From assembly GCF_902726545.1 (NCBI RefSeq), contig NZ_CACVAD010000006.1:1-64000 (forward strand): DNA of 64,000 bases, given 5' to 3'. The notes under the pieces are model-generated. The model saw only the letters and a program-made list of their open reading frames with translations, did no database searches and was not told the DNA's origin. Shown here one piece after another: positions 18,865-30,909 of this stretch (within the stretch, counting starts at the first letter, position 1; every line of letters starts with the position of its first letter). Origin of the DNA: Yersinia artesiana (GTDB taxonomy: Bacteria; Pseudomonadota; Gammaproteobacteria; Enterobacterales; Enterobacteriaceae). The position numbers and the translations under genes were made by a program.

Positions 18865-20109
18865 CTACGTTGTCGTCCTATGATCCAAACGCGGCTGGGT
18901 ACCTGTCACAGAATACCCCGCCAAAATAGCGACAAAAATCATAAATAGATGGCCTTCAGAAGAGTCCAGCAAGAATGAATTAAAGAAGTTACACGCCATA
19001 TAGCTGGTTAATACCGCCAGCAAGACATTACGTAGCGCGGGTGTTTGCTGCCAAATAACACGGTAACAGCAGACAATCCATACCAGAAAGATAATCAAAC
19101 CAACAACACCGGATTGGATAGTTTCCAACAGATATTGGTTATGTGGGTTGTTTATCTTGTAGTTGATTTCCGGGTTCTCATAATAAAAGCCGCCAGCACC
19201 GTGGCCCAGAATAGGCGCTTCCTTAATTAATCGAACCGCCTCAATGGCAAAGGCAGAACGCTGCCCCATTGACGTAGCGCATGCATCATTGACGTTATCC
19301 GCAGAGGCCGCCATGCAGACTTTAATTTCATCCACACCTTGAGTGATCCGCTGAGTCGCTTTATTGGGAATTAGCAGCAGTGCCGTAAATGCAATGGCTC
19401 CCAGCAGCACCAGGAGCCAGCGTTGGCGACTGCCTAGCGAGAAAAATAGCCATACCCCTAAGCCAACAACCAGAGCAACATACCCGGTGCGGCCCAATAC
19501 CAAAAATAGGATGCTGTAACAGGCTGCTACCACCAGCAAGCCATAGCACCAGCGTTTCCAGCCCTGACTTTTGACCGCGAGCATCAGCCATAGCATAGCC
19601 GACAGAGCGAGAAAGAAGTTCTGGGTAATTTGCAATTTAAAGATAGTAGGATTGGCAGGATCAATATGACCAATAGGAATGTGCAATAATCCAACTGCCA
19701 GCGACCCTACTAATATCAGGGCGTTCGCCGCCAGAAACCCCATGCAAAACAGTTTTACCCGCTGCGGTTGGTTAATAAAGAACAGAGCCAGCGGCAGAAC
19801 ATAAAGAAATTTTTTATCTTTACTCACCATCTCTGGGCCATAACTGTTGTGATGAAACAATAATGACAGCGCTAACAGTGCAAACATGGCGGCGGGCAAA
19901 TAGACTAATGGGTTGGTCAGCAAGGGTTTTAATGGCAGAGATTTACGGTTAATGATCAAGCTGATAAGAATTAAAACCAGCGATATATTGATAAGTGGGT
20001 TGGAGGTGGGTAAAGCGATACCTAACAGTAATGCCGCAATACTGTTGAGCATTTCACCACGCGGGTTAGCCGGGGATATGCCCGGCGTGGAAGTCGATGG
20101 AGTTATCAT
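18865..20109 (-). CDS. waaL: O-antigen ligase, WaaL/RfaL family
   Basis: 414 residues with about ten to twelve hydrophobic segments and a large periplasmic loop near residues 265-330. The loop carries the ligase-family segment HGAGGFYYENPEINYKINNP followed by HNQYLLETIQSG, the Wzy_C-type conserved histidine region. The enzyme transfers undecaprenyl-linked O-antigen to lipid A-core on the periplasmic face. Next to a heptosyltransferase gene, consistent with an LPS-core locus. Polymerase (Wzy) folds look alike, but the pairing with a core glycosyltransferase favours ligase. Confidence 0.8.
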   Translation of the reverse strand: MITPSTSTPGISPANPRGEMLNSIAALLLGIALPTSNPLINISLVLILISLIINRKSLPLKPLLTNPLVYLPAAMFALLALSLLFHHNSYGPEMVSKDKKFLYVLPLALFFINQPQRVKLFCMGFLAANALILVGSLAVGLLHIPIGHIDPANPTIFKLQITQNFFLALSAMLWLMLAVKSQGWKRWCYGLLVVAACYSILFLVLGRTGYVALVVGLGVWLFFSLGSRQRWLLVLLGAIAFTALLLIPNKATQRITQGVDEIKVCMAASADNVNDACATSMGQRSAFAIEAVRLIKEAPILGHGAGGFYYENPEINYKINNPHNQYLLETIQSGVVGLIIFLVWIVCCYRVIWQQTPALRNVLLAVLTSYMACNFFNSFLLDSSEGHLFMIFVAILAGYSVTGTQPRLDHRTTT

Positions 20110-20174
20110 AATTCTCTCAGCTTAAGCTGGTTGGAAGACTCAAAATTGGCTGACACAAGCCCATTATTAGCATA

Positions 20175-21332
20175 CTACTGGCTTTGAGTGCGCCAGGCGT
20201 CAACGGCATCTATGACATCATCTACTGGGATAGCGTTCAAATAGCGATCCGTCGTGTCGGTATCTATCTCGTTAGGGTGTGGCAATGTGCGGTAATGACC
20301 CGCCCATAACAAAGTGTGCGGAGCCTGCCATGGGTGCCATTGATTAAGGTTACTGGGGCCAAAGAGCACCACTGCGGGGGTTTGTAATGCAGCCGCCATA
20401 TGCATTGCCACGGAATCCACACCAATAAATAACTTAGCGTTATCTATCAAAACCGCCAGTTCCGGCAGTGCCAAAAGGCCGGATAAATTAATAACTTTTT
20501 CGGGCTGCGCGCAACCAGCAATAATGTCAGCGATATAGTCCAGTTCAGCGTTGTCTTTACCGCCGGTTAACAGCACAGTCTCGCCCTGCTCAGTGAGGTG
20601 GTTTATCAGTTGACTGAATGATTCACTGGCCCAGGTTTTAAACTTCCAGCGCGCAGAAGGTTGAATCAGGATGTAATCCGCAATATTACGTTGCTGACAC
20701 AGTTGTTTTACTCGCTCAATATCGTGCGGGCCATAAGCCATGGTGACGTCAGTGCTGATATTGGTCAGTTGTAACGGCGCGAGGATATCCAAATTATTGA
20801 GAACTGTGTGGCGTTCGGCGGCATTGGGAATATCGACCAAGGTGGAGTGGCAGTAGCGCCATAACCAGGTATCGCGTTTTGGGTAATGAAAACCGATGCT
20901 AAAACCCGGTTTTAATAAACGGCAGTAAGCGGCGGCTCGCCATTGATCAGATAAATTGAGGATCAGATCATAATGGTGCTCTTTCAATGCATTAAACAGC
21001 GCCTTTTCGCCGCTGATTTGAGCCGTTAAGCCCGCATGTTTTAGGCCACGGTCGACAATAAATGCATGATTAACCGTTTTGTTCTCCCGCAGCATATCTT
21101 GCGTTCCACCATACAACAGCACATCGATTTTGGCCTGAGGGTAGTTGGCTTTTAGTGTGTTGAGTAAAGGCGTGGTGAGGAGAACATCGCCGAAATGGCG
21201 TAATTTGATGACCAAAATGCGTTTAACATTCTCTTTCTCTCGCAGTATGTCCGGTAAATTAACGGCACTAACGCGAGCAGGAGCAGAAAGTTGCCCGGCA
21301 GGTGATTCTGTCTTATTTGATGTATTCATCAT
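20175..21332 (-). CDS. Family 9 heptosyltransferase, WaaQ-like
   Basis: GT9 hallmarks: KRILVIKLRHFGDVLLTTPLL near the start, LILNLSDQWRAAAYCRLL, then LIQPSARWKFKTWASESF, LLTGGKDNAEL and IGVDSVAMHMAAALQTPAVVLFGPSN for ADP-heptose binding. Closest in pattern to WaaQ (RfaQ), which adds the branching heptose III to the LPS inner core. The start is uncertain: the frame stays open to a GTG at 21434 inside a repeat; ATGs at 21347, 21344, 21332 and 21329 all lack a strong ribosome site. I use 21332. 65 bases upstream of the ligase gene on the same strand. Confidence 0.85.
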   Translation of the reverse strand: MMNTSNKTESPAGQLSAPARVSAVNLPDILREKENVKRILVIKLRHFGDVLLTTPLLNTLKANYPQAKIDVLLYGGTQDMLRENKTVNHAFIVDRGLKHAGLTAQISGEKALFNALKEHHYDLILNLSDQWRAAAYCRLLKPGFSIGFHYPKRDTWLWRYCHSTLVDIPNAAERHTVLNNLDILAPLQLTNISTDVTMAYGPHDIERVKQLCQQRNIADYILIQPSARWKFKTWASESFSQLINHLTEQGETVLLTGGKDNAELDYIADIIAGCAQPEKVINLSGLLALPELAVLIDNAKLFIGVDSVAMHMAAALQTPAVVLFGPSNLNQWHPWQAPHTLLWAGHYRTLPHPNEIDTDTTDRYLNAIPVDDVIDAVDAWRTQSQ

Positions 21333-21434
21333 AGGATGCGCCATCATCGGCAACGAAAGAGGGGCTGTAATGCTATCCAAGTGTTTACTGCATGGCAATT
21401 CTTTATTTGATCGTGTGCGACGGGTTGACCGCAC

Positions 21435-21655
21435 CTAGGGGCGCTCCGGCGACTTACGTCGCTACGACCCCAACGGCACGTTTCCCCGCCGTTTCACATT
21501 TGGGTTGTCTGCCCTTATCAAACAATATAACCAATTGACGTCATCGGCGCAGGCAGATTGAGTGCGGACAGCGCGCAAGAACCGGAGCATACATCAGTAT
21601 GTGACGGTGATGAGCACTGCCCCGAAGCTCAAGCTGGCAAGTAAGATAGTCAATT
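21435..21655. repeat. Dispersed intergenic repeat, copy 1, abutting lsrK stop
   Basis: Shares with the copy at 23378-23638 the start CTAGGGGC, the stretch CGCTACGACCCCAACGG ... TTTCCCC, the middle CCGGAGC.TAC and the end GAGCACTGC ... AAGCT..AAGCTGGCAAGTAA.ATAG.CAATT. It ends directly at the lsrK stop codon and on its other side reaches the extended frame of the heptosyltransferase gene. Length and conservation suggest a Yersinia-type miniature repeat family; I do not assign a name. Confidence 0.7.
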
Positions 21656-23236
21656 TTAAAGACCGGGGGCTTTCCATAGAGAAGTCGTCAACCCACTGTC
21701 TACTAACGTCAACTGATCGGTATACACTGCTTGCCAGTTGGTTTTGGCCGCTTGATATAGCGCTTTATGTTCAATATTGGGCTGGTATTCTCGCTCCCAG
21801 CGCACCAGCCGCTCTCCGGTTGTATCGAGCGCTTCATATAGCCCAACGCCGACACCTGCTGCAATCGCACAACCTAAAGCGGTGGCCTCTTTCACCACCG
21901 GTACACGAACTGGAATGCCGGTTACATCCGCCAGAATCTGACTCCATAGTTTGCCTTTTGAACCGCCGCCGGCAAATACCACTGACGAGGCTTTGACACC
22001 GGAGAATTCCGCAATTTGTGCCAAATTACAGGCCGAAACAATTGCTGCGTTCTCTTCCAAAGCACGGAATAAAGTGGCTTTGTTGCATTTTTCAGGGTCG
22101 AGCGACAGGTTAATAAAGGAAGGTGCGGCGTGATACCAGGATTTAAAGCGCATAACATCAGAGAAAATAGGCATCACCCCGTAAGCACCAGCGGGCACCC
22201 GCGCCGCCATATCTTCCAGCAAACTATAAGTATCAATCCCTAACCGCTGGGCGAGTAATTTCTCTTCGGCACAGAATGCATCACGGAACCAGCGCATGGT
22301 CAGGCCGGTAAAGAAGCTGATGGATTCTGCTTGCACCATGCCGGGAATGACATGAGGGTTAATGCGTGTATTCATATTGGGATCAGTAATCGGTTTGGGT
22401 AGGTTAACCACCTGCTGCCAGAAAGTGCCCCCCAACACCGCTGTCTGCCCCGGTTGTACCACCCCTAACCCTAAGCAACCGAGTTGTACGTCACCGCCGC
22501 CCATCACTACTGGCGTTCCTGCCAACAAACCACACTCTTGTGCGGCCTCTGCCGTGACATGCCCGAGCAAAGTACCGGTTTCTTTGACTGGCGATAAGAT
22601 ATCAGCGCGCAGTCCGGCCATTTCCAGTAAGTTCGGCTGCCAGTTGCGCGTGGCTAAATCCAGCATTCCGGTCGTGCCCGCATTGGAGGGATCAACTGCC
22701 AGTTCGCCACTGAGCATATTCGCCAGCCAGTCGCTTATCATGGTGAGTGTCCCGGCCTGACGATAAATATCAGGGCGGTAATGCGCCAGCCACAATAATC
22801 GAGGCATCGCACTTAAAGCCAGTGTCTGACCGGAGCACTGATAGACTTCAAGCTCAAAGCCATTATTGTGCAACTCTTTCAATTCACTGACTTCACGGCT
22901 GGCGCGGGCATCCACATTAGCACAAGCCCAAATAGGTTTGCCGCTGCGGTCATAGAGCACAATCCCTTCGCGCATTGAGCAGGCCGCAACCGCGCGGATA
23001 GCACTAGCGGGCAAGTTGGCCTGATGCAATGCCTGACGGATGCATTGACAGGTCAACTTCCAGTTGGTGGTTAAATCAAACTCCATCGACCCAGGGACAT
23101 CAGGTACTGGCAGATGTAGCCATTCAGCCTGTCCGGCTGCTATCTGATTGCCATTAAGATCAAATATTACCGCCCGGACACTGCCGGTGCCTGCATCCAA
23201 AGCCATCAGATATTCAGCCGATGAGAGTTGATTCAT
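21656..23236 (-). CDS. lsrK: Autoinducer-2 kinase LsrK
   Basis: 526 residues (E. coli LsrK 530). FGGY carbohydrate kinase: [21 protein letters not shown] phosphate loop at residues 8-28, [13 protein letters not shown] near 107, [13 protein letters not shown] near 248 and the C-terminal [26 protein letters not shown]. It phosphorylates imported AI-2 (as DPD) in the cytoplasm; phospho-AI-2 then relieves LsrR repression and is degraded by LsrF/LsrG. Runs on the same strand as lsrR, 400 bases downstream, with a dispersed repeat between the two. Confidence 0.95.
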   Translation of the reverse strand: MNQLSSAEYLMALDAGTGSVRAVIFDLNGNQIAAGQAEWLHLPVPDVPGSMEFDLTTNWKLTCQCIRQALHQANLPASAIRAVAACSMREGIVLYDRSGKPIWACANVDARASREVSELKELHNNGFELEVYQCSGQTLALSAMPRLLWLAHYRPDIYRQAGTLTMISDWLANMLSGELAVDPSNAGTTGMLDLATRNWQPNLLEMAGLRADILSPVKETGTLLGHVTAEAAQECGLLAGTPVVMGGGDVQLGCLGLGVVQPGQTAVLGGTFWQQVVNLPKPITDPNMNTRINPHVIPGMVQAESISFFTGLTMRWFRDAFCAEEKLLAQRLGIDTYSLLEDMAARVPAGAYGVMPIFSDVMRFKSWYHAAPSFINLSLDPEKCNKATLFRALEENAAIVSACNLAQIAEFSGVKASSVVFAGGGSKGKLWSQILADVTGIPVRVPVVKEATALGCAIAAGVGVGLYEALDTTGERLVRWEREYQPNIEHKALYQAAKTNWQAVYTDQLTLVDSGLTTSLWKAPGL

Positions 23237-23377
23237 TGTTCGATCCTCAGCTTCAATGTGTTTTTATATAAATTCGTGTATAAACCTGTCCTCTACTGCC
23301 TTTTCTCGAAAAAACAAAAACTATTGGAGGTTAATGGCAAACCCAGTATCAAGCCTGGTGCGTGAAGGAGCGACTGT

Positions 23378-23638
23378 CCCTAGGGGCACTTCGGTCGCTT
23401 ACGCGACTACGACCCCAACGGAACATTTCCCCTTCAATCGACTTTGTCAGCAATCTGACTATTGGCGTAATTGTCGCAGTCAGATTAGGTGCGCCCAGCG
23501 CGGAAAAACCGGAGCGTACACGTAGTACGTGAGGATTTTACTCGCTTCGCTCACCCTCTGGGCCGCTCTAAAGAGCGTTCAAAATGCCAGCATTTTGTGA
23601 GCACTGCGAAAGCCTAAGCTGGCAAGTAAAATAGCCAA
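23378..23638. repeat. Dispersed intergenic repeat, copy 2, abutting lsrR stop
   Basis: Homologous to 21435-21655 and in the same orientation. It contains two hairpins absent from copy 1: one around CGTACACGTAGTACGTG and one GAACGCTCTTTAGAGCG-like (minus strand). The element ends at the base next to the lsrR stop codon. Together with 23237-23377, where I see no gene, it fills the lsrR-lsrK gap. Confidence 0.7.
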
Positions 23639-24634
23639 TTAAATCAGTTTGATGATTGATCTTGCCGTCAACTCATCAGTTACCAAAGCATTCACATACT
23701 GGCCTTTTAGCGCAGCTACAATGGCTTCAGATTTCTCCACCCCGCCCGCCACGCCAATCACCGTAGGAATGTTTTTCAAATCTGCCAGTGAAATACCGAT
23801 TAATTCCTGGTGAATCTGCATATCTGCGGCCAGCGCGCCATCGGCCTGCATAAAGTAACCGAGGATATCGCCGACCGCGCCTTTGCGGCTGAACATCAGC
23901 TGTTCACCTTCGCTGATATAGCCGGAACGCAAAATAGTGGCTTCTTTTTGTTGATTGACTGAGCCAATCCCCACTACCGCAACATCAGCCGCACACGCCG
24001 CCAGCATCACATCGCGCACACTGTTTTCCTGGCGGAATGTTTCAGCAACTTTGGCACTGGAAGCACGCAACGGCGCAGGAATAATGCTGACCTGACAGGC
24101 CGCATCAAGCTGCCCAATCCCAGTCATATAAGAACCTACACCACCGGAGAGGGTGACCAAACGCACCTGCTGCGAGGCAATAAAGCCACTTAAATGCTGC
24201 AAAGCGCACATAGTGGTTTCACCAAAACCAACCGCCAATAGCTGCTGCGGTTGTATCAATGCCATCAATAGATGTGCTGCACCAATACCCAACCGGCTGC
24301 TGATACTAAGGTCAGCTAAAGAAGGTAAAATGCGGATATGCTTCAGGCCGAAATGCTGTTGCAGCGCATTTTCCAGCTCCAGACAACCCTCATAGCGCGA
24401 ATTAATCTGTACCCGGATCACTCCAGACTGACGGCCTTTCTCCAGCAATCTGGAAACCTTCAATCTGGTCAGCCCCAGCAGTTCGCCAATATCCCCTTGT
24501 GTTAAGCCATCGTGATAATAAAACCACGCAATGCGAGCGAGCAGTTCCTCTTCACTCATGCTATTACCCGGATATTTGTATTCATCGTTGGACGACATAG
24601 GTTTTTCTTTTGTTACTGATTTTTCTTTCATCAT
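23639..24634 (-). CDS. lsrR: AI-2-responsive repressor LsrR
   Basis: About 331 residues from the ATG at 24634; a GTG at 24655 and an ATG at 24598 are alternatives and none has a strong ribosome site. SorC/DeoR-type regulator: helix-turn-helix [24 protein letters not shown], then the sugar-phosphate-binding domain with [29 protein letters not shown] and [10 protein letters not shown]. It represses lsrKR and lsrACDBFG until phospho-AI-2 binds. Divergent from lsrA. Confidence 0.95.
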   Translation of the reverse strand: MMKEKSVTKEKPMSSNDEYKYPGNSMSEEELLARIAWFYYHDGLTQGDIGELLGLTRLKVSRLLEKGRQSGVIRVQINSRYEGCLELENALQQHFGLKHIRILPSLADLSISSRLGIGAAHLLMALIQPQQLLAVGFGETTMCALQHLSGFIASQQVRLVTLSGGVGSYMTGIGQLDAACQVSIIPAPLRASSAKVAETFRQENSVRDVMLAACAADVAVVGIGSVNQQKEATILRSGYISEGEQLMFSRKGAVGDILGYFMQADGALAADMQIHQELIGISLADLKNIPTVIGVAGGVEKSEAIVAALKGQYVNALVTDELTARSIIKLI

Positions 24635-24748
24635 TACCGGCTGTTCTCTTCTCACTGCTTAGCGATGCAAACCACTTATCGACTCAAATGTGTACGTCAT
24701 GAATGTTAAATCTTGATTGATAACTACGCTAACAGCTTAAACCACATA

Positions 24749-24867
24749 TTTGAACACATTTTAATTTAAATTTTTTTATTCACAGAATTGTGATCTTGAT
24801 TACGCCATTAGTGGGATTATGCAGCTATCTTTTTTGAACACTTTTAATTTTAAATTATTTTTGTTCA
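24749..24867. promoter_or_regulatory. lsrR-lsrA control region: paired TGAACAC boxes
   Basis: TTTGAACACATTTTAATTT (from 24749) and TTTGAACACTTTTAATTTTA (from 24833) are direct near-repeats. The second is also half of an inverted pair with TGTTCA at 24862-24867. They flank the CRP-like site and are the best candidates for LsrR operators. The second box would lie at the predicted lsrA transcription start, where repression is expected. Confidence 0.5.
24789..24804 (+). promoter_or_regulatory. CRP-like site of the lsrA promoter
   Basis: TGTGA-N6-TTACG, perfect in the left half-site and 3 of 5 in the right (consensus TCACA). Its centre at 24796.5 is 32 bases from a -10-like TATCTT at 24826-24831, the class II spacing. 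CRP-cAMP activation of lsr is known in E. coli. Confidence 0.5.
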
Positions 24868-24881
24868 TTACGGGGATGATA

Positions 24882-26447
24882 ATGCCGCACACTAAAGCTT
24901 CACCGCCACCGCTGCTTCAAGTGCGCGGCATCAGCAAACAGTTTTCCGGCGTAGTGGTATTGAAAAGTATCGACTTTACTCTGCAGCCGGGTCAGGTCCA
25001 CGCGCTATTGGGGGGCAACGGGGCAGGCAAATCAACGCTGATGAAGATCATTGCCGGAGTGCTTCCCCCCGACAACGGCAGCATTGAGATAGATGGACAA
25101 CCTTGTCTCAATCTCACCCCGGCCAAAGCCCATCAGCTAGGAATTTATCTGGTGCCGCAGGAGCCAATGCTATTTGCTAATTTGTCGGTTCAGGAAAATA
25201 TTCTGTTCCGCTTGCCAAAACATCAGGCAGACAAAAAGAAGATGGCGCAGTTGCTGCAAAGTTTAGGCTGCCACTTGGATTTGGCGGTCAATGCCGGCTC
25301 GCTGGATGTCGCTGATCAACAATTAGTCGAGATCATGCGCGGCCTGATGCGTGACTCGCGAATTTTGATTCTTGATGAACCCACCGCCTCGCTAACACCA
25401 GCGGAAACCAATCGCTTATTCAGCCAAATAAAAATGTTATTACAACAAGGGGTTGGAGTGGTGTTTATCTCCCACAAACTCCCTGAAATTCGCCAACTGG
25501 CTGATTGGGTCAGTGTGATGCGCGATGGCGGAATTGCGCTGAGTGGTGCCACTCAAGAGTTCTCAACTGACACCATTATTCAGGCAATTACCCCACAAGC
25601 CAAAAACAGTGAGTTAACGGATACCCAGAAGTTATGGCTAGAGCTGCCGGGCAATCGCCGTTCTCAGGCTCGGGCGCAGTCCAATCAACCGGTGATACAA
25701 GTGTGCGACCTGAGTGGCGAGGGTTTTGCTCATATCTCTTTTGAGGTACGCGCCGGTGAAATTCTTGGGCTGGCGGGGGTGGTTGGCGCTGGCAGAACAG
25801 AATTAGCCGAAACGCTCTATGGTTTACGCCCCGCCAGCGGGGGCAAAGTCATGTTGGAAGAGAGCGACATCACCACGATGAAAACCGTCAATCGACTGGC
25901 TACCGGCCTGGTTTATCTGCCCGAAGACCGGCAGGCCTCCGGCCTCTATCTCGACGCCCCATTGAGCTGGAATGTCTGTTCACTCACTCAAGGTAACCAG
26001 GGGATATGGACTCATCCGGCACAGGAAGCCGCCATTTTAGAGCGCTATCGCCGCGCGTTAAATATCAAATTTAGTCACCTCGAACAGCCGGTTCGCACCT
26101 TATCCGGCGGTAATCAACAAAAGCTGCTGATTGCCAAGTGTCTCGAAGCCAATCCGCTATTACTGATTATTGATGAACCAACTCGTGGCGTGGATGTGTC
26201 TGCCCGCAGCGATATTTATCAATTGATCCGCAGCATCGCGGCTCAGCATGTGGCGATCATTTTTATCTCATCTGATCTGGAAGAAGTGGTGCAAATGGCG
26301 GATCGCGTGTTGGTGATGCACCAGGGGGAAATGAGTGGTGCGCTGGAAGGCAGTGCCATGAATGTCGACACCATTATGCATCTGGCCTTCGGTGAACATC
26401 ATACCGACGCCCATCAGTCGGCTGAAAATGAGGGCGCATCATGTTGA
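24882..26447 (+). CDS. lsrA: AI-2 ABC importer ATPase LsrA
   Basis: 521 residues from the ATG at 24882, which has GGGG before it; the frame is open from 24819, but that would place the predicted transcription start and an operator inside the gene. Two ABC domains: the first with Walker [10 protein letters not shown] and Walker [12 protein letters not shown], the second with a degenerate Walker A (GVVGAGRTE) and [16 protein letters not shown] plus [12 protein letters not shown], as in sugar importers of the RbsA/MglA type. Energises AI-2 uptake with LsrC, LsrD and LsrB. Overlaps lsrC by 7 bases. Confidence 0.95.
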   Translation: MPHTKASPPPLLQVRGISKQFSGVVVLKSIDFTLQPGQVHALLGGNGAGKSTLMKIIAGVLPPDNGSIEIDGQPCLNLTPAKAHQLGIYLVPQEPMLFANLSVQENILFRLPKHQADKKKMAQLLQSLGCHLDLAVNAGSLDVADQQLVEIMRGLMRDSRILILDEPTASLTPAETNRLFSQIKMLLQQGVGVVFISHKLPEIRQLADWVSVMRDGGIALSGATQEFSTDTIIQAITPQAKNSELTDTQKLWLELPGNRRSQARAQSNQPVIQVCDLSGEGFAHISFEVRAGEILGLAGVVGAGRTELAETLYGLRPASGGKVMLEESDITTMKTVNRLATGLVYLPEDRQASGLYLDAPLSWNVCSLTQGNQGIWTHPAQEAAILERYRRALNIKFSHLEQPVRTLSGGNQQKLLIAKCLEANPLLLIIDEPTRGVDVSARSDIYQLIRSIAAQHVAIIFISSDLEEVVQMADRVLVMHQGEMSGALEGSAMNVDTIMHLAFGEHHTDAHQSAENEGASC

Positions 26448-27520
26448 AATTTATTCAGAACAATCGCGAAGGTACCGCGCTGCTGGCGATTCTCGCCTTA
26501 TTTGCCCTGCTCGGCGTGATCGACCGTAACTACTTCAATTTGCAAACCTTCACCATGATCTTTAGCAGCGCGCAGATCCTGATCCTACTGGCGATCGGTG
26601 CCACCATGGTGATGCTAACCCGCAATATCGACGTCTCTGTTGGTTCGATCACCGGCTTATGTGCGGTGACGGTCGGCATGGCGCTCAATGCCGGTTTCGG
26701 GCTGGCACTGTCTTGCCTGTTTGCGTTATTGGTTGGCATGGGGGCGGGCTTCTTTAATGGCATTCTGGTGACCTGGCTGCGCATTCCGGCAATTGTCGCC
26801 ACACTCGGTACGCTGGGGTTGTATCGCGGCCTGATGCTGCTACTGACCGGCGGCAAATGGATCGAAGGGTTGCCAGCGGATCTGAAAAGTTTATCAACGC
26901 CAATTCTGTTTTCTATCTCGCCCATTGGCTGGCTGATTATGTTGCTGATTGTCGCCATGGCCTTGCTGCTGGGTAAAACCGCCTTTGGCCGCAGCTTCTA
27001 TGCCACCGGTGATAACTTGCAGGGCGCACGCCAACTGGGAATTCGCACTGATAGCATTCGTATTTTTGCTTTCTCCATGAATGGTGTGATGGCGGCGCTG
27101 GCCGGGATAGTCTTTGCCTCACAAATTGGTTTTATCCCCAATCAGACTGGCAGCGGCCTGGAAATGAAAGCCATTGCCGCTTGTGTGCTCGGCGGGATCA
27201 GCTTGCTTGGCGGCACCGGCACCATTATCGGCGCGATCCTCGGGGCTTATTTACTGACACAAATCGACAGTGTGCTGGTACTGCTGCGCCTACCGGCATG
27301 GTGGAATGATTTTATCGCCGGTTTGGTGTTATTGGGTGTACTGGTGTTCGATGGCCGCCTGCGTTGCGCTGTTGAGCGCAATATCCGCCAGCAAAAATAT
27401 GCTCGCTTTACAGCTCGCCCGGTAGCGAGTGATAAAAAATCTGCCGCCGCCCCGTCAAAAACACCTGATAGCAAAGCGCCTAATGGCAAATCATTCACTA
27501 AGAAAGAGGTGGCGCGATGA
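26441..27520 (+). CDS. lsrC: AI-2 importer permease LsrC
   Basis: 359 residues, about ten hydrophobic segments. BPD_transp_2 family features: [24 protein letters not shown] near residue 50 and [23 protein letters not shown] near 245 (the pattern shared with RbsC). A hydrophilic Lys/Ser/Ala-rich tail of about 40 residues follows the last membrane segment. Overlaps lsrD by 4 bases (ATGA), indicating coupled translation. Confidence 0.95.
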   Translation: MLKFIQNNREGTALLAILALFALLGVIDRNYFNLQTFTMIFSSAQILILLAIGATMVMLTRNIDVSVGSITGLCAVTVGMALNAGFGLALSCLFALLVGMGAGFFNGILVTWLRIPAIVATLGTLGLYRGLMLLLTGGKWIEGLPADLKSLSTPILFSISPIGWLIMLLIVAMALLLGKTAFGRSFYATGDNLQGARQLGIRTDSIRIFAFSMNGVMAALAGIVFASQIGFIPNQTGSGLEMKAIAACVLGGISLLGGTGTIIGAILGAYLLTQIDSVLVLLRLPAWWNDFIAGLVLLGVLVFDGRLRCAVERNIRQQKYARFTARPVASDKKSAAAPSKTPDSKAPNGKSFTKKEVAR

Positions 27521-28512
27521 GTATTTATAAGCGTTATGGATGGGAACTGGCTCTGGCTGCACTGTTGGTGCTGGAGATCGGGCTGTTTGGTTTATCCAAC
27601 TCGCGCATGTTGGATATCAATGTGTTGCTGTTCAGCACCAGTGATTTTATCTGCATCGGCATCGTCGCCCTGCCGCTGACAATGGTGATTGTCAGTGGTG
27701 GCATCGATATCTCATTTGGTTCCACCATTGGGTTGTGTTCAATATTCCTTGGCGTGATGTTTCAGGCGGGCGTGCCGATGAGCATCGCCATCCCGCTGAC
27801 CCTGCTGGTTGGCGCGCTGTGCGGGCTGATTAATGCCGGGCTAATTCTGTATACCGGCGTCAACCCACTGGTCATCACCCTCGGCACCATGTACTTGTTT
27901 GGCGGTAGTGCGCTGTTGTTATCCGGCATTTCCGGCGCAACCGGTTATGAGGGGATTGGTGGCTTCCCAACCGCTTTTACCGATTTTGCCAACCAAACCC
28001 TCTTCGGCCTGCCGGTGCCGCTGGTGATCTTTATGGTCTGCGTGTTGCTGTTCTGGTTGCTGATGCACCGCACCCACAGTGGCCGTAACGTCTTTCTTAT
28101 CGGGCAAAACAGCCGGGTGGCACGATACAGCGCCCTGCCCGTCGCCCGCACCTTATGCCTTTTGTATGCCTTGACCGGCATGGCCTCCGCCATTGCCGCC
28201 GTCCTGCTGGTTTCTTACTTTGGCTCGGCACGATCTGATTTAGGGGCATCATTCCTGATGCCCGCTATCACCGCCGTGGTATTGGGAGGGGCCAATATTT
28301 ATGGTGGCTCCGGCTCCATCCTCGGTACGGCTCTGGCAGTTCTACTGGTGGGTTACTTGCAACAAGGCCTGCAAATGATTGGCACACCAAATCAGATATC
28401 CAGCGCGCTGTCTGGTGCCTTACTGATTCTGGTGGTGGTCGGGCGTTCCATCAGCCTGCATCGACATTTGATTTATGAATGGCTGCAACGTCGCAGAAAT
28501 ACCGTGGTTTAA
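27517..28512 (+). CDS. lsrD: AI-2 importer permease LsrD
   Basis: 331 residues, about nine or ten hydrophobic segments, with the family pattern [25 protein letters not shown] near residue 50 and [19 protein letters not shown] near 250. It pairs with LsrC to form the membrane channel of the AI-2 importer. Fourth-to-last overlap with lsrC and 56 bases before lsrB. Confidence 0.95.
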   Translation: MSIYKRYGWELALAALLVLEIGLFGLSNSRMLDINVLLFSTSDFICIGIVALPLTMVIVSGGIDISFGSTIGLCSIFLGVMFQAGVPMSIAIPLTLLVGALCGLINAGLILYTGVNPLVITLGTMYLFGGSALLLSGISGATGYEGIGGFPTAFTDFANQTLFGLPVPLVIFMVCVLLFWLLMHRTHSGRNVFLIGQNSRVARYSALPVARTLCLLYALTGMASAIAAVLLVSYFGSARSDLGASFLMPAITAVVLGGANIYGGSGSILGTALAVLLVGYLQQGLQMIGTPNQISSALSGALLILVVVGRSISLHRHLIYEWLQRRRNTVV

Positions 28513-28529
28513 CCTGCTCTTTTTTATAA

Positions 28530-29603
<1,074 letters not shown>

Positions 29604-29611
29604 TCTCGGCG

Positions 29612-29630
29612 GCCCGCCTCACTGGCGGGC
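29612..29630 (+). other. Intercistronic hairpin between lsrB and lsrF
   Basis: GCCCGCC, loop TCACT, GGCGGGC, placed 9 bases after the lsrB stop and without a T-run. Probably stabilises the 3' end of the importer part of the mRNA or tunes lsrFG expression rather than ending transcription. Confidence 0.55.
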
Positions 29631-29658
29631 TTGAACAGACCTAAGGGAGTTATGACAG

Positions 29659-30534
29659 ATGGCTGATTTAGACGATATCAAAGACGGTAAAGATTTCGGT
29701 ATTGGCGTACCCCAGCAGAATCCTGCATTTACACTTAAAGGCTGCGGTTCGCTGGATTGGGGGATGCAATCGCGGCTGGCGCGGATTTTTAACCCAAAAA
29801 CCAACCGCACGGTGATGCTGGCATTTGACCACGGCTATTTTCAGGGGCCGACCACCGGTTTGGAGCGAATTGATATCAACATCGCCCCGCTGTTTGAATA
29901 TGCCGATGTCTTAATGTGTACCCGTGGTATTTTGCGTAGCATCGTGCCTGCCGCCGCCAATCGCCCGGTGGTACTGCGCGCCTCTGGGGCGAACTCAATT
30001 CTGACTGATTTATCCAACGAGGCGGTGGCGGTCGCGATGGAAGATGCCCTGCGGCTCAACTCCTGCGCCGTCGCGGCCCAGGTCTATATCGGTACCGAGC
30101 ACGAGCATCAATCCATTAAGAATATCATCCAGTTGGTCGATCAGGGCATTCGCTACGGCATGCCAACCATGGCGGTGACCGGTGTCGGTAAAGATATGGC
30201 GCGCGACCAGCGCTACTTCTCACTGGCGACCCGTATCGCAGCGGAAATGGGCGCTCAGGTGATCAAAACCTATTATGTCGACAGTGGCTTTGAACGTATT
30301 GCTGCCGGTTGCCCGGTACCTATCGTGATTGCTGGCGGTAAAAAGCTCCCTGAAAGGGATGCGCTGGAAATGTGCTATCAAGCCATTGATCAAGGCGCAT
30401 CCGGGGTGGATATGGGCCGCAATATCTTCCAATCAGAAGCCCCGATTGCCATGCTGAAGGCGGTTCACGCCGTGGTGCATAAAAATGAGAATGCAGAAAC
30501 GGCGTATAAGCTGTTTTTACATGAAAAAGGTTGA
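29659..30534 (+). CDS. lsrF: Phospho-AI-2 thiolase LsrF
   Basis: 291 residues, class I aldolase-like TIM barrel. [20 protein letters not shown] near residue 52 and [16 protein letters not shown] near 205, whose lysine is the catalytic position in the family, then [16 protein letters not shown] and [14 protein letters not shown] phosphate-binding loops. It moves an acetyl group from the isomerised phospho-AI-2 (P-HPD) to coenzyme A, giving DHAP and acetyl-CoA. Follows lsrB by 55 bases. Confidence 0.95.
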   Translation: MADLDDIKDGKDFGIGVPQQNPAFTLKGCGSLDWGMQSRLARIFNPKTNRTVMLAFDHGYFQGPTTGLERIDINIAPLFEYADVLMCTRGILRSIVPAAANRPVVLRASGANSILTDLSNEAVAVAMEDALRLNSCAVAAQVYIGTEHEHQSIKNIIQLVDQGIRYGMPTMAVTGVGKDMARDQRYFSLATRIAAEMGAQVIKTYYVDSGFERIAAGCPVPIVIAGGKKLPERDALEMCYQAIDQGASGVDMGRNIFQSEAPIAMLKAVHAVVHKNENAETAYKLFLHEKG

Positions 30535-30577
30535 GTCAACTGGCCGTTGACTGAACGGCGATGACAAGGAGAAAGGT

Positions 30578-30868
30578 ATGCATGTCACCCTCGTCGAAAT
30601 TAATGTAAAAGAAGACAAAGTTGAGCAATTTATTGAGGTTTTCCGCGCTAATCATCAGGGTTCTATCCTGGAGCCGGGGAATTTACGCTTTGATGTCTTG
30701 CAAGATGAACTCATCCCAACACGCTTTTATATCTATGAAGCCTATGTTGATGAGGTCGCCGTCGCGGCGCATAAGAAAACGCCTCATTACCTCAAGTGCG
30801 TTGAAGCACTTGAGGGTTTAATGACCGGCCCGCGCAAGAAAACGACCTTTATTGGCCTGATGCCTTAA
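30578..30868 (+). CDS. lsrG: Phospho-AI-2 isomerase LsrG
   Basis: 96 residues, ABM (antibiotic-biosynthesis monooxygenase-like) dimeric fold: [29 protein letters not shown] at the start, [23 protein letters not shown] in the middle and [14 protein letters not shown] near the end. It isomerises phospho-AI-2 to the LsrF substrate. Last gene of lsrACDBFG, followed by a terminator. Confidence 0.95.
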   Translation: MHVTLVEINVKEDKVEQFIEVFRANHQGSILEPGNLRFDVLQDELIPTRFYIYEAYVDEVAVAAHKKTPHYLKCVEALEGLMTGPRKKTTFIGLMP

Positions 30869-30875
30869 CCAAAAT

Positions 30876-30909
30876 GGGCAGTTGTTCCCCCACGCTGCCC
30901 TTTATTTTT
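30876..30909 (+). terminator. Rho-independent terminator of lsrACDBFG
   Basis: GGGCAG, 13-base loop, CTGCCC, then TTTATTTTT, starting 8 bases after the lsrG stop. Confidence 0.8.

Noticed and set aside
24819-24881. Longer N-terminus for LsrA
   Set aside because: It would place the predicted transcription start and an operator box in the coding region and adds a hydrophobic segment not seen in the family; the ATG at 24882 has a ribosome site.
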